Shown here one piece after another: positions 38,144 through 47,194 of a DNA stretch of 64,000 nt; within the stretch, counting starts at the first letter, position 1; the number at the start of each line of letters is the position of its first letter. The translations under genes were made by a program, and so were the position numbers. The notes under the pieces are model-generated. The model had not been told where the DNA came from, searched no databases, and saw nothing but the letters and a program-made list of their open reading frames with translations. The DNA is taken from the NCBI RefSeq assembly GCF_003387475.1, contig NZ_QUNO01000005.1, positions 372,001-436,000 of the forward strand, given 5' to 3'. The DNA is from Kutzneria buriramensis. Its GTDB lineage: Bacteria; Actinomycetota; Actinomycetes; Mycobacteriales; Pseudonocardiaceae.

Positions 38144-39352
38144 GTGGCGGAGCAGCGGTTCGTGATCATCGGCGGCGGCCTCGCGGGGGCGAAGGCGGCC
38201 GAAGCGCTGCGCGAGCAGGGCTTCGACGGGCGGCTCACGCTGGTCGGCGACGAGCTGCACCTGCCCTACGAACGGCCGGCGCTGTCCAAGGACCACCTGA
38301 CGGGCAAGGCGGACCGCGACAGCCTGCGGGTCCACCCCGCGACCTGGTACGACGAGCACGGCGTGGACCTGACGCTGGGCATCGGCGTCAGCCGAATCGA
38401 CCGCGACGGCCACCGCGTGGAGCTGGCGGACGGCAGCGCCCACGCCTACGACAAGCTGCTGCTGGCGACCGGCGCGAGCCCACGGCGGCCGCCGGTGCCG
38501 GGCGCGGACGCGCCGGGTGTGCGCTACCTGCGCCGGATCGAGGATTCCGAGGCCATCCGGGAAACGCTGGCGTCGGCGGGCCGGCTGGTGGTGGTCGGCG
38601 CGGGCTGGATCGGTCTGGAGGTGACGGCGGCCGCGAGGCAGGCGGGCGTGGCCGTCACGGTGCTGGAGGCGGCGGAGCTGCCGCTGCTGCGCGCACTGGG
38701 CCCGGAGGTCGCGACGGTCTTCGCGGACCTGCACCGCGACCACGAGGTGGATCTGCGCCTGAACGTCCAGGTCGCGGAGATCACCGCCACCGGCGTACGA
38801 CTATCCGACGGCACGAGGATCGACGCCGACGCGGTGGTGGTCGGGGTCGGCGCGGAGCCGAACACGCAGCTGGCCAAGAAGGCGGGCCTGCGCGTGGACA
38901 ACGGCGTCGTCGTGGACGCGGCGCTGCGCACCGACGACCCGGACATCGTCGCCGCCGGCGACGTCGCCAACGCCTTCCATCCGTTGCTGGGCAAGCACAT
39001 CCGCGTCGAGCACTGGGCCAACGCGCTGAGCCAGCCGCCGGTCGCCGCCGCCACCATGCTGGGCGAGCCGGCCGGCCACGAGGAACTCCCCTACTTCTTC
39101 ACCGACCAGTACGACCTGGGCATGGAGTACGTGGGCCTGCCCGACGGCTACGACCGCGTGGTGTTCCGCGGCGACGTGCCCGGCCGCGAGTTCATCGCCT
39201 TCTGGCTCAAGGACAATCGCGTGCTGGCCGGGATGAACGTGAACGTCTGGGACGTCGTCGACCCGATCAAGGCGCTGATCCGGGCCAGGACCGAGATCGA
39301 CCCGCAGGCGCTCGCCGATCCCGCGACGCCGCTCACGGCAGTCGCACAGTGA
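38144..39352 (+). CDS. FAD/NAD(P)-dependent ferredoxin-reductase-like oxidoreductase
   Basis: This 402-aa flavoprotein is of the rubredoxin/ferredoxin reductase family (pyridine nucleotide-disulfide fold). The FAD-binding GGGLAGAKAAEALRE is at the N terminus. The NAD(P)-binding VVGAGWIGLEVTAAAR is near 155, and the second FAD motif IVAAGDVANAF is near 270. The C-terminal reductase domain (YDLGMEYVGLP ... FRGDVPGREFIAFWL) is typical. It probably passes electrons from NAD(P)H to a ferredoxin that serves a cytochrome P450 or oxygenase encoded elsewhere. GTG at 38144 has GGAGG 5 bases upstream. Confidence 0.9.
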   Translation: MAEQRFVIIGGGLAGAKAAEALREQGFDGRLTLVGDELHLPYERPALSKDHLTGKADRDSLRVHPATWYDEHGVDLTLGIGVSRIDRDGHRVELADGSAHAYDKLLLATGASPRRPPVPGADAPGVRYLRRIEDSEAIRETLASAGRLVVVGAGWIGLEVTAAARQAGVAVTVLEAAELPLLRALGPEVATVFADLHRDHEVDLRLNVQVAEITATGVRLSDGTRIDADAVVVGVGAEPNTQLAKKAGLRVDNGVVVDAALRTDDPDIVAAGDVANAFHPLLGKHIRVEHWANALSQPPVAAATMLGEPAGHEELPYFFTDQYDLGMEYVGLPDGYDRVVFRGDVPGREFIAFWLKDNRVLAGMNVNVWDVVDPIKALIRARTEIDPQALADPATPLTAVAQ

Positions 39353-39620
39353 CGTCCAGCCCGCCGTCGGGGTGGGCACGGGCCTGCGCACTGCCGCCGT
39401 GGGCGTCGGCGGCGGACTGCACGATCGACGGCCCCAGGCTTGAATGCGCGGTGTCACCGGTACGGTCGGCGGCCCCGCGGTGGAACGGCTCGAACAGCGC
39501 CTCCGCGGCGTCGGGGTCCAGCACCGGGCCGGTATTCCGCACGGCCAGAGCCGGCGTGTCGGCGATCTCGACCCGCACCCAGCCATTGGTGTCGTTGTAG
39601 CTGACGGCGTTGTCGACACC
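39333..39620 (-). pseudogene. C-terminal remnant of a sensor histidine kinase
   Basis: The minus-strand frame keeps the end of a HATPase domain: DNAVSYNDTNGWVRVEIAD (N box), VRNTGPVLDPDAAEALFEPFHRG (F box) and AHGGSAQARAHPDGGLDVTVRLP. The GLGLSIV box has decayed to SSLGPSIV. Everything N-terminal of the N box (HisKA, membrane part) is missing, and the upstream 35 codons are unrelated. Its end overlaps the reductase gene by 20 bases. Without a phospho-acceptor domain it cannot act as a kinase. Confidence 0.75.
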
Positions 39621-39756
39621 CACGACCGTGTACGTCAAGACGACCGACGATGCGGTGGCCGCGGTGCGCGCACACCTGGAATCACCACCGCGGCCACACC
39701 GCACTCGCGGGCCTCCCACCCGCCAGCCGCGTTCCCAACCTCACGGGCCAGTACAC

Positions 39757-40710
39757 CTAGCGGTCCCCCGTGGTGCGCGTCGTGCGGATCGACCGGAGCA
39801 CGCGCACCACCGAGCCGGACAGACGTGTCTCCCGGGCCGCCAGGGCCTGCGACTCCATGAACGGCATGAACTTGTCCGGGAAGCCGGGCATGGTGCAGCC
39901 GATGCAGATGCCGCCGACGTTCGGGCAGCCGCCGACCCCGTTGATCCAGCCCCGCTTGGGCACGTTGCACTTCACGACCTGGCCCCAGCAGCCCAGCTTG
40001 ACCAGGCACTTCGGCGAGCCGTGGCTCTCGGCGTAATCGTCCTGCTCGTAGTAGCCGGCCCGGTCGCAGCCCTCGTGCACGGTCGTCTCGAACAGCCACT
40101 TCGGCCGCAGCGACTCGTCCAGCGGCAGCGCCGGCTCCGGGCTGCCGTACTGGAAGAGCAGGTGCAGCAGCGTCTCGGACAGGTTGTCGGGCTGGATCGG
40201 GCAGCCGGGCACGCAGACGATCGGGATGCCGGACCTCGACCGCCACTCCCAGCCGAGGTAGTCCGGCACGCCCATCGCGCCGGTGGGATTGCCGGCCATC
40301 GCGTGGATTCCCCCGTACGCGGCGCACGTGCCGACCGCCAGCACGGCCCAGGCCTTGGGCGCCAGGCGGTCCAGCCACTCGCTCGCGGTGATCGGCTGGC
40401 CGGTCTCGGGATCCGTGCCGAAGCCGGTCCAGAAGCCCTCCGCCTTGTTCGACTCGTCCGCGATCGACCCCTCCACGACCAGCACGAACGGGTCCAGCTC
40501 GCCCCGGTCCGCCTTGTGCCACCAGTCCATGAAGCTCGGGCCGTTGTCGTAGTCGAGCATCGGCCAGTGCAGCGCCACCCGGGGTAGTCCCGGCATGCCT
40601 CCGAGCACGAGCTCCTCGATGCTGGGCTGTGTGGCGGCGGTCAGCGCGACGGAGTCGCCGTCGCAGCCGAGCCCGCCATTCATCCACAGGATGTGCAGAA
40701 CTTCGCTCAT
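39757..40710 (-). CDS. [NiFe]-hydrogenase small subunit, actinobacterial high-affinity (group 1h/5) type
   Basis: The protein has 317 aa. The N-terminal iron-sulfur block is WMNGGLGCDGDSVALTAATQPS. Further Cys ligands are in VGTCAAYGG, VCVPGCPIQPDN, HEGCDR, KCLVKLGCWG and GGCPNVGGICIGCTMPGFPDKF. Sequence and lack of a Tat leader fit the high-affinity enzymes of soil actinobacteria that scavenge atmospheric H2. The start has GGAGG upstream. The C terminus is shorter than I expect for the family, and the large-subunit gene that normally follows is absent: the kinase remnant lies there instead. It may be a non-functional leftover. Confidence 0.88.
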   Translation of the reverse strand: MSEVLHILWMNGGLGCDGDSVALTAATQPSIEELVLGGMPGLPRVALHWPMLDYDNGPSFMDWWHKADRGELDPFVLVVEGSIADESNKAEGFWTGFGTDPETGQPITASEWLDRLAPKAWAVLAVGTCAAYGGIHAMAGNPTGAMGVPDYLGWEWRSRSGIPIVCVPGCPIQPDNLSETLLHLLFQYGSPEPALPLDESLRPKWLFETTVHEGCDRAGYYEQDDYAESHGSPKCLVKLGCWGQVVKCNVPKRGWINGVGGCPNVGGICIGCTMPGFPDKFMPFMESQALAARETRLSGSVVRVLRSIRTTRTTGDR

Positions 40711-40799
40711 CGGACACCTCCGGCGCGGCCAGGGTACTGGTGGATCCGGCCGTTGTCGGCGAAAATCCCAGGACAGCGTGCGGCGGGAAGGCGGCAGGC

Positions 40800-41282
40800 G
40801 TGGCCGGGACCAGCGAGCAACCCATCGAGGTGCTCCCGATCGAGGTCGTCACGCGCGTGTTCCCGGCGCGACCGGCGGCAGTGCCCGAGATCCGGGACTT
40901 CATCCGACAGTGCGTTTCCGACGCCCCGCTGGCCGAGGCCGACAACCGCGAGATCACCAACGCCGTGTTCCGGGCCCTGCTGGACGCGGCCGGCCCCAGC
41001 GGCGCGATCCAGATCTCCTGCCGCGTCTACCCCGAGTACGTCGAGTTCGACGTGCTGCACGCGGTGGCCGACGAACCGGTGGCGATGCCCCCCGAGCAGG
41101 ACACCTTCGCCGACTGGATCACGGAGATGCTGCGCCGCGAGGGCATCAACCGGGAGACCGCCGCGCGTCAGCTGGGCGTGTCGGCGAAGACCGTGAGCCG
41201 CTGGGTCGGCGGCGAGACCGAACCCCGGCTGCGGGAGCTCCGCCGTATCCAGGAACGCTTCGGCGAGGTCAAGCTGCGCTGA
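40800..41282 (+). CDS. HATPase-like domain fused to an XRE-type helix-turn-helix
   Basis: The protein has 160 aa. Residues 10-95 resemble an RsbW-type anti-sigma ATP-binding fold (FPARPAAVPEIRDFIRQC, EITNAVFRALLDAAGPSGAIQISCRV), without an obvious Gly-rich lid. Residues 110-158 are a helix-turn-helix (INRETAARQLGVSAKTVSRWVGG). GTG at 40800 has a GGCAGG-like site upstream. It is divergent from the hydrogenase subunit and may regulate it. Confidence 0.7.
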   Translation: MAGTSEQPIEVLPIEVVTRVFPARPAAVPEIRDFIRQCVSDAPLAEADNREITNAVFRALLDAAGPSGAIQISCRVYPEYVEFDVLHAVADEPVAMPPEQDTFADWITEMLRREGINRETAARQLGVSAKTVSRWVGGETEPRLRELRRIQERFGEVKLR

Positions 41283-41295
41283 CACTTGTGTCCCG

Positions 41296-42237
41296 TTAGA
41301 CACCGAATGCCTCGGCAGCCCGATGACCGGGCACGGCCAGCTCCACCGTGCAGCCGGTGTCGTCCGACGTGACGTCCAGCCACTCGCAGATCTGGTTCGT
41401 CAGCCACAGGCCGTCGCCGTCACCTTGCGGCCGGTCGGGTGGACGGAAGCCGACGAACGGGTGCACGGCCAGCGGCTGCTCGCTGTGCAGGGTGCAGACC
41501 ACCCGGCCACCGGCCGGCCGGACCCACACCGACACGTGCGTGATGCCCTGCCGGAGCAGGTACGTCAGCGACTCGCCGACCGCGATGCCGAACATGGCGA
41601 CCGCGTCCTCGGTTCCCAGCAACGGCGTGGCCTTGCCCAGCACGTACTGCCTCACGGCGCCGAGGTCCCCGTCGAAGTCGAAGATGTCCCCGACGGTGGC
41701 CACCGAGCCCGGCGCGGTGTGCCGGCGGGCGAACTCGTCCGGGGCCATGAACTGCGGCGACGGCCGCACCGCGTCGCCGGCGACCAGCTCCGGGTGGGTG
41801 CGGCAGGCGTCGTCGAGGATGGCCGGGTCGACGATCCTGGTGTCGTACGGGCAGACCAGGCGGACGGTGGTGTCGGCGAGCACCACGTTGAAGCCCGCCT
41901 CCATGCGCTGCCACGCGTCCACCTCGCGGCGGGAGCGGCCCGTCCAGACCGGTTCGGCGATGATGCGCACCACGCCGCCGCGGCGGCGGCTCCAGTACCG
42001 GTGGATCGCCGTCGCACGCTGCGGCGGCCGCCGGCCGAAGTAGGCCGACTCGGCGTAGTCCACGCCGTCGGCCTCGTCCCCCATCGCCTCACGCAGCAGC
42101 TCCAGGTTGGCCGACGTCGTCGCGACCAGCACCGGCTCGCCGCGCGCCAGGCCGTCCAGCGCGAACGGGACCGCCATCTCGAGCCACTCCGCGTCGCTGC
42201 CGTAGAGGAAACCCAGGTGCCGAAAAGCCGCTGTCAT
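41296..42237 (-). CDS. MEDS-domain plus HATPase anti-sigma-factor-like regulator
   Basis: The protein has 313 aa. Residues 5-165 form a MEDS sensor domain (HLGFLYGSDAEWLEMAVPFALDGLARGEPVLVATT). Residues 190-313 resemble an RsbW-type ATP-binding fold ending GDGDGLWLTNQICEWLDVTSDDTGCTVELAVPG. This arrangement is known from actinobacterial RsbA-type regulators of alternative sigma factors. ATG at 42237 is chosen because GGAGG lies 5 bases upstream; an earlier in-frame start would add 31 unlikely residues. No sigma factor gene lies nearby. Confidence 0.8.
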   Translation of the reverse strand: MTAAFRHLGFLYGSDAEWLEMAVPFALDGLARGEPVLVATTSANLELLREAMGDEADGVDYAESAYFGRRPPQRATAIHRYWSRRRGGVVRIIAEPVWTGRSRREVDAWQRMEAGFNVVLADTTVRLVCPYDTRIVDPAILDDACRTHPELVAGDAVRPSPQFMAPDEFARRHTAPGSVATVGDIFDFDGDLGAVRQYVLGKATPLLGTEDAVAMFGIAVGESLTYLLRQGITHVSVWVRPAGGRVVCTLHSEQPLAVHPFVGFRPPDRPQGDGDGLWLTNQICEWLDVTSDDTGCTVELAVPGHRAAEAFGV

Positions 42238-42385
42238 CTCGCCTCCGATTCCCACGCGGAATCGTTCGGCATTTCCACGGGGGGCACTGAAGACTACGTC
42301 CGGCCCAATAACGCAGTGAATACGCTTCACCCGTTAGGGTGATCCCCCGCTGGTGGACGGCCTTGATCGTCGGGACATCCGACAT

Positions 42386-42420
42386 TTCTGTCCGGGGTTC
42401 CCGTATTCAGCGGGACAGAA
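42386..42420. other. Inverted repeat between two minus-strand genes
   Basis: TTCTGTCC (42386-42393) and GGACAGAA (42413-42420) are perfect inverted repeats 19 bases apart. They lie 12 bases past the stop of the DUF2087-type gene. It may be a terminator or an operator. I see no gene in the rest of the gap 42238-42432. Confidence 0.3.
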
Positions 42421-42432
42421 TTGTCCGCGAAT

Positions 42433-42984
42433 TCAGGGTGTAACGTCGATCGGAGCCTCGATCACCCGATACTCGGCGGAGCCGTTCCGTCGCACGAAGT
42501 GCAGGTCCACCAGCAGGCGGCGCAGACCGGCCACGTCGTCGCCCGCCTGCGCCAGACAGTCGTTGACCTCGGCTTCGGTGAGGGTGCGGTCGTTCGGCAG
42601 CAGGGTGCACAGGGCGGCGGCGAGGGCCTCGAGGTCGGCGGGCTTCTTCGGGAGCGTCTCGATCCGGCCGTGCACCAGGAACCGGCGCAGCGGCGAGGCC
42701 GGCGGGATGGCCCGGGCCAGCGCGGTCGCTTCGACGACGGCCTCGGCCAGCGCGGACAGAGGTGTCAGGTCGGCGATGAGCTGACCGCGGGACCTGGTCA
42801 GCAGGCCGGCCTCGGTGAGCCGGCCCATCTCCTTGGTCAGCGTCCGCATGTCGAAGCCCAGTTCGCCGAGCACGACGGGCTTGCGCTGCCGGTTGAGGTC
42901 GGCGACGGCGGCGAGGATCGCCAGCCGGGTCGGGCTCGACAGGGCCTGCAGCGCGGCGGCCGCCGCAGTCAGCTTCGCGGACAC
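42433..42984 (-). CDS. ArsR-like helix-turn-helix with DUF2087-type C-terminal domain
   Basis: The 183-aa protein begins with a winged helix (ALQALSSPTRLAILAAVADL ... TLTKEMGRLTEAGLL). The C-terminal 80 residues fit DUF2087: FLVHGRIETLPKKPADLEALAAALC, LTEAEVNDCLAQAGDDVAGLRRLLVDLHFVRRNGSAEYRV. It is probably a DNA-binding regulator. GTG at 42984 matches where homology begins, but no good ribosome site is seen, so a TTG at 43026 remains possible. The 258-base region upstream, to 43242, contains the csoR promoter at its right end. Confidence 0.75.
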   Translation of the reverse strand: MSAKLTAAAAALQALSSPTRLAILAAVADLNRQRKPVVLGELGFDMRTLTKEMGRLTEAGLLTRSRGQLIADLTPLSALAEAVVEATALARAIPPASPLRRFLVHGRIETLPKKPADLEALAAALCTLLPNDRTLTEAEVNDCLAQAGDDVAGLRRLLVDLHFVRRNGSAEYRVIEAPIDVTP

Positions 42985-43134
42985 GACGCGGAGGGTAGCC
43001 CCGGGGCGGGACGGATCGCCGCTCAATTACTCGGGGTCGACCACCGCACCCGATCGACTGAACCCGGCCGGCCGTGTGGCCCCGGGTGGACGTCGGTCCA
43101 CACCGCGGCGAGATACTGCGCACGCCGAGCCGGC

Positions 43135-43165
43135 TTGCGATACTCCTACCCCCCAGGGGTATAAA
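43135..43165 (+). promoter_or_regulatory. csoR promoter with CsoR-type copper operator
   Basis: TTGCGA (43135-43140) and TATAAA (43160-43165) form a promoter with a 19-base spacer. TACCCCCCAGGGGTA (43147-43161), an inverted repeat of the classic CsoR box type, fills the spacer and touches the -10. CsoR would block transcription until Cu(I) binds. A related box lies at 47199-47213. Confidence 0.8.
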
Positions 43166-43242
43166 GGAGGGACGAGCCAGCGGCTCCCCCGGTCACTCGC
43201 GACCGGCCGCGCCGCAGGCGCCCCGACCCCAGGAGGATGACG

Positions 43243-43524
43243 ATGCACGGCTACGCCGAGCACAAAGAGGCGCACCTGCGTCGGCTGCGGCGGATCGAGG
43301 GCCAGGTCCGCGGCCTGCAACGGATGATCGAAGAGGACAAGTACTGCATCGACGTGCTGACCCAGATCTCGGCGGCCACGCGGGCGCTGCAGGCGGTGTC
43401 GCTGGCGCTGCTGGACGAGCACCTGCGGCACTGCGTGACGGACGCGATCGCCGAGGGCGGCGAGAACGCGGACGCCAAGGTCAAGGAAGCCGCCGACGCG
43501 ATCGCCCGCCTCGTCCGCTCCTGA
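43243..43524 (+). CDS. csoR: CsoR-type copper-sensing repressor
   Basis: The 93-aa four-helix metalloregulator has HLRRLRRIEGQVRGLQRMIEEDKYCIDVLTQISA, shown here as the family core. The Cu(I) ligand set is Cys in YCIDV, then His and Cys in LRHCVTDAI, the C-H-C pattern of copper sensors. ATG at 43243 is preferred to 43237 because AGGAGG ends 6 bases before it. It is first in a csoR-copZ-copA run and is itself behind the operator, so it should be autoregulated. Confidence 0.92.
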   Translation: MHGYAEHKEAHLRRLRRIEGQVRGLQRMIEEDKYCIDVLTQISAATRALQAVSLALLDEHLRHCVTDAIAEGGENADAKVKEAADAIARLVRS

Positions 43525-43558
43525 ACCACCCCTTTCCATGGAGGAGAGTCACCAACCG

Positions 43559-43762
43559 ATGGCCGAGAACACCTACACGGTCCAGGGCATGACCTGCGGC
43601 CACTGCGTCAGCTCGGTGACCGAGGAGGTCGGCGCGGTCGCCGGCGTCCGCCAGGTCGACGTGGACCTGCCCACCGGTCGCCTGACCGTGACGAGCGACG
43701 CGGACGTGCCGGAGGCCGACATCCGCGCGGCCGTCGAGGAAGCCGGCTACCAGCTCGTCTGA
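43559..43762 (+). CDS. CopZ-like copper chaperone (heavy-metal-associated domain)
   Basis: This 67-aa single HMA domain begins [20 protein letters not shown], with the MTCxHC copper site, and ends EEAGYQLV. It should hand Cu(I) to the CopA ATPase encoded 11 bases downstream. ATG at 43559 has GGAGGAGAG about 10 bases upstream; the ATG at 43538 has no site. Probable operon with csoR and the ATPase. Confidence 0.92.
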   Translation: MAENTYTVQGMTCGHCVSSVTEEVGAVAGVRQVDVDLPTGRLTVTSDADVPEADIRAAVEEAGYQLV

Positions 43763-43773
43763 CGGAGGGTTCG

Positions 43774-45930
43774 ATGAGTTCCGCGACGCACGAGGTGCGA
43801 GCGGCTCAGCACGAGGTCGAGCTGTCCATCGGCGGCATGACCTGCGCCTCCTGCGCCGCGCGCATCGAACGCAAGCTCAACAAGGTGGCGGGTGTCACCG
43901 CCACCGTCAACTACGCCACCGAGAAGGCGAAGGTCAGCTACCCGGACACGATCGACCCGGCGGAGCTGGTGCGGGTCGTCGAGGCCGCCGGCTACACAGC
44001 CGAGCCGGCCGCCGACGAGACGGACCCGATCGACGCCCTGCGGCAGCGGCTGATCGTCTCCGCGGTCCTCGCGGTGCCGGTGATCCTGCTGTCGATGATC
44101 CCGGCGCTGCACTTCCCGTACTGGCAGTGGCTCGCGCTCGTGCTGGCCAGCCCGGTGGTGGTGTGGGGCGCGCTGCCGTTCCACCGCGCCGCCTGGACGA
44201 ACCTGCGGCACGGCGCGGCCACCATGGACACGCTGATCTCGATGGGCGTCGGCGCGGCCTACCTGTGGTCGCTGTACGCGCTGTTCCTCGGCGACGGCGA
44301 GACATATCTGGAAGTCGCCGCCGGCGTCACCATGTTCATCCTCGCCGGACGCTACTTCGAGGCACGGTCCAAGCGCCGGTCCGGTGCCGCCTTACGGGCG
44401 TTGCTGGAGCTCGGGGCCAAGGACGTCGCGGTGCTGCGGGACGGTCGGGAGCACCGGATCCCGCTGGCGGGACTGCGAGTCGGCGACGAGTTCGTGGTCC
44501 GGCCGGGCGAGAAGGTCGCCACGGACGGCGTGATTGTCGAGGGCAGCTCGGCCGTCGACATGAGCATGCTCACGGGCGAGTCGGTGCCGGTCGAGGTGCG
44601 GCAGGGCGACGCCGTGGTCGGCGCGACGGTGAACGCCGGCGGACGGCTGGTCGTCCGGGCGACGAGGGTCGGCGCGGACACCCAGTTGGCGCAGATGGCC
44701 CGGCTGGTCGAGGACGCGCAGAACGGCAAGGCGGCGGTGCAGCGCCTGGCCGACCGGGTGTCGGCGGTGTTCGTGCCGGTGGTGATAGGGCTCGCGCTGG
44801 CGACGTTGATCGGCTGGCTGGTCACGGGGCATCCCGCCGAGGCGGCGTTCACCGCCGCGGTGGCGGTGCTGATCATCGCCTGCCCCTGCGCGCTGGGCCT
44901 GGCCACGCCGACGGCGCTGCTGGTCGGCACCGGTCGCGGGGCGCAGCTGGGGGTCCTGATCAAGGGCCCGGAGGTGCTGGAATCCACCCGCAAGGTGGAC
45001 ACCGTCGTGCTCGACAAGACCGGCACCGTCACCGCCGGCCGCATGACCCTCGTCTCCGTGCACGTCGCTGACGGCGTCTCCGAGACGGAGGCCCTGCGGC
45101 TGGCCGGGGCGCTGGAGCACGCGTCCGAGCACCCGATCGCCCGGGCGATCGCCGCGGGCGCGGCCGACCGGGTCGGCGAACTGCCCACCGTGGACGATTT
45201 CCGCAACGAGGAAGGCCTTGGCGTCCAAGGGATCGTGGACGGCAAGGCGGTGCTCGTCGGGCGGGAGCGGCTGCTGTCGCAGTGGGGTGTGCAGCTGGAT
45301 TCCTCGCTGCTGGAGGCCAAGCAGGCCGCCGAGCAGGCCGGGCGCACGGCGGTCGGCGTCGCGTGGGACGGCGCGGCGCGCGCGGTGCTGGTCGTCGCCG
45401 ACACCGTGAAGCCGGGCTCGCCCGAGGCCGTCGCCGGGCTGAAGTCGTTGGGGCTCAAGCCCGTTCTGCTCACCGGCGACAACGCCGACGCCGCCCGGGC
45501 GGTGGCCGCCGAGGTCGGCATCGACGACGTCATCGCCGAGGTGCTGCCCAAGGACAAGGTCGACGTGGTCGCCCGGCTCCAGGCCGAGGGCCGGGTCGTC
45601 GCGATGGTCGGCGACGGCGTCAACGACGCCGCGGCGCTGGCGCGGGCCGACCTCGGCCTGGCCATGGGCACCGGCACCGACGTGGCCATCGAGGCCAGCG
45701 ACCTCACCCTCGTCCGCGGCGACCTGCGGGCCGCCGTCGACGCCATCCGGCTGTCGCGCCGGACCCTGGGCACCATCAAGGGCAACCTGTTCTGGGCCTT
45801 CGCCTACAACGTCGCCGCCCTCCCGCTGGCCGCCCTGGGCCTGCTCAACCCCATGATCGCCGGAGCCGCGATGGCGTTCTCCTCGGTGTTCGTGGTGAGC
45901 AACAGCCTGCGGCTGCGCCGCTTCCGCTGA
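43774..45930 (+). CDS. copA: Copper-exporting P1B-type ATPase (CopA)
   Basis: The protein has 718 aa. It has one N-terminal metal-binding domain ([15 protein letters not shown]), and eight membrane helices are expected. The actuator motif is TGESVPVE, the membrane copper site is IIACPCALG near 370, the phosphorylation site is DKTGTVTAG near 414, HP is in ASEHPIA, and the hinge is [16 protein letters not shown]. The CPC triad indicates Cu(I) export. GGAGGG precedes the ATG. It is the last gene of the CsoR-controlled run, followed by a strong terminator. Confidence 0.95.
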   Translation: MSSATHEVRAAQHEVELSIGGMTCASCAARIERKLNKVAGVTATVNYATEKAKVSYPDTIDPAELVRVVEAAGYTAEPAADETDPIDALRQRLIVSAVLAVPVILLSMIPALHFPYWQWLALVLASPVVVWGALPFHRAAWTNLRHGAATMDTLISMGVGAAYLWSLYALFLGDGETYLEVAAGVTMFILAGRYFEARSKRRSGAALRALLELGAKDVAVLRDGREHRIPLAGLRVGDEFVVRPGEKVATDGVIVEGSSAVDMSMLTGESVPVEVRQGDAVVGATVNAGGRLVVRATRVGADTQLAQMARLVEDAQNGKAAVQRLADRVSAVFVPVVIGLALATLIGWLVTGHPAEAAFTAAVAVLIIACPCALGLATPTALLVGTGRGAQLGVLIKGPEVLESTRKVDTVVLDKTGTVTAGRMTLVSVHVADGVSETEALRLAGALEHASEHPIARAIAAGAADRVGELPTVDDFRNEEGLGVQGIVDGKAVLVGRERLLSQWGVQLDSSLLEAKQAAEQAGRTAVGVAWDGAARAVLVVADTVKPGSPEAVAGLKSLGLKPVLLTGDNADAARAVAAEVGIDDVIAEVLPKDKVDVVARLQAEGRVVAMVGDGVNDAAALARADLGLAMGTGTDVAIEASDLTLVRGDLRAAVDAIRLSRRTLGTIKGNLFWAFAYNVAALPLAALGLLNPMIAGAAMAFSSVFVVSNSLRLRRFR

Positions 45931-45940
45931 CGCCTAAAAG

Positions 45941-45973
45941 GCGTGGCCCCGGCTCGGCGAGCCGGGGCCACGC
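45941..45973. terminator. Bidirectional terminator between convergent copper genes
   Basis: A perfect 15-bp stem (GCGTGGCCCCGGCTC paired with GAGCCGGGGCCACGC) with a GGC loop lies between the ends of copA and the convergent lipoprotein gene. The plus strand continues with TCTTGT, a partial T tract. It can serve both directions. Confidence 0.85.
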
Positions 45974-45978
45974 TCTTG

Positions 45979-46806
45979 TCAGCTCGCGGCGATGGTGATC
46001 GCGGCGGTGTGCAGGACGCCGCCGGTCTGGAACTGGACGAACATCCGCCAGTCGCCGGGCCTGGGCAGCATCGCCTCGAACGTGAGGGTCGGGCCGCCGC
46101 GGTCGCCGTCGACCGTGCCCTGCGGGTGCAGGTGCGCGAAAACGAGATCTGTTGCGTGGAACGCCGTAAGATGCGCATACGTGTCAAGGTACGGCTGGAG
46201 ATCGGTGACGGGCTTGCCGTCCTTCGCGACGCTCACCGTGAGCTGGTGGCTCATGCCCGCCATGGGCTTGTCGCCGCCGACGGTGAGCGTGTAGCCATCC
46301 ACCGCCGTTGTTGCACTGGGCGCAGCCAGGGCGGCATTCGTCGCACTGCCGGGAACGGTCACCTGCTGGCTCAGCACCTCCGACTGGCCCCCGACGACGA
46401 ACTGCGTGTACGCCCGGTAGGTGCCGGACGCGGCACCGGCCAGCGGCGCGGTCCAGGTGCCGTCGGCGGCCATGGTCGGGTGCACGTGCTGGAACCCGGT
46501 CAGGTCGGATCGCACGAGGTAGAAGTGCATGAGCTTGGTCTGCTCGGGCTCGAAGGCCGTGACGGGCCGGCCGTCGGAGCCGAGGATCTGGAACGTGAAC
46601 GCGCCGGTCACGGTGTTGGACGCCGGCTTGAAGGTGTAGCCGCCGGACTGGGCCGCGAGCCCGTCGCCCATGGCCATGGGCGACATGGACATCGAGGACT
46701 CGGGCATCGCAGACGACGAGGGCATCTGCATGGGGCTGCTGCCGCAGGCAGTGGTCAACACCCCGGCGGCGACAACCGCCACCAGGGCACGCGTGGTCGT
46801 GAACAT
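45979..46806 (-). CDS. Copper-associated, Met-rich secreted lipoprotein
   Basis: The protein has 275 aa. The leader MFTTTRALVAVVAAGVLTTAC ends in a lipobox-like Cys. A Met/Ser-rich stretch follows (SPMQMPSSSAMPESSMSMSPM), typical of periplasmic copper binders. The rest forms two beta-sandwich-like repeats with His/Met clusters (LMHFYLVRSDLTGFQHVHP and LVFAHLHPQGT). Similar proteins are encoded beside copper ATPases in actinomycetes. It follows the small membrane protein gene by 52 bases and is probably controlled by the second CsoR-like box. Confidence 0.8.
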   Translation of the reverse strand: MFTTTRALVAVVAAGVLTTACGSSPMQMPSSSAMPESSMSMSPMAMGDGLAAQSGGYTFKPASNTVTGAFTFQILGSDGRPVTAFEPEQTKLMHFYLVRSDLTGFQHVHPTMAADGTWTAPLAGAASGTYRAYTQFVVGGQSEVLSQQVTVPGSATNAALAAPSATTAVDGYTLTVGGDKPMAGMSHQLTVSVAKDGKPVTDLQPYLDTYAHLTAFHATDLVFAHLHPQGTVDGDRGGPTLTFEAMLPRPGDWRMFVQFQTGGVLHTAAITIAAS

Positions 46807-46858
46807 GGGAAACGTCTTTCCGTGCGACGTGAACAGGACGGCACAACACGAGTGCCGA

Positions 46859-47188
46859 TCACGTCCGGGAAACGCACACCACGGTCAGCAGACGGGCGCC
46901 GGACAGCGGCGGACCGCGGCGACTGGGCCCGCCGACCAACAGCGGCCGCCACAGCACCGTCACCAGCAAAGCGACGGCCACCAGCACCAGGGTCAGCAGC
47001 GGACCCGTGTCACGGGAAGGTGCGGTGAACTCGCAAACGCCGCCATGGCTGGACGACACGCCGGCGGCGACATGAGCCATCGGGGCGGCCATCGAGTCGC
47101 CGGCACAGGACTGCATGGGCAGGCCGTGCATGAGAAAAATGCCGACCAGCACGGCGAACAGCGTCAGCAGCCGCGCGCGGGTCGTCAC
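46859..47188 (-). CDS. Small membrane protein of the copper locus
   Basis: This 109-aa protein has two hydrophobic helices, near residues 6-22 (LLTLFAVLVGIFLMHGL) and 63-82 (LLTLVLVAVALLVTVL). The loop between them carries Met, Cys and His (MQSCAGDSMAAPMAHV, SSHGGVCEF), suggesting metal binding on the outer face. GTG at 47188 is 6 bases after a TATGGT -10, so the message appears leaderless. Family recognition is weak. Its promoter overlaps the second CsoR-like box. Confidence 0.7.
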   Translation of the reverse strand: MTTRARLLTLFAVLVGIFLMHGLPMQSCAGDSMAAPMAHVAAGVSSSHGGVCEFTAPSRDTGPLLTLVLVAVALLVTVLWRPLLVGGPSRRGPPLSGARLLTVVCVSRT

Positions 47189-47194
47189 GGCGCT

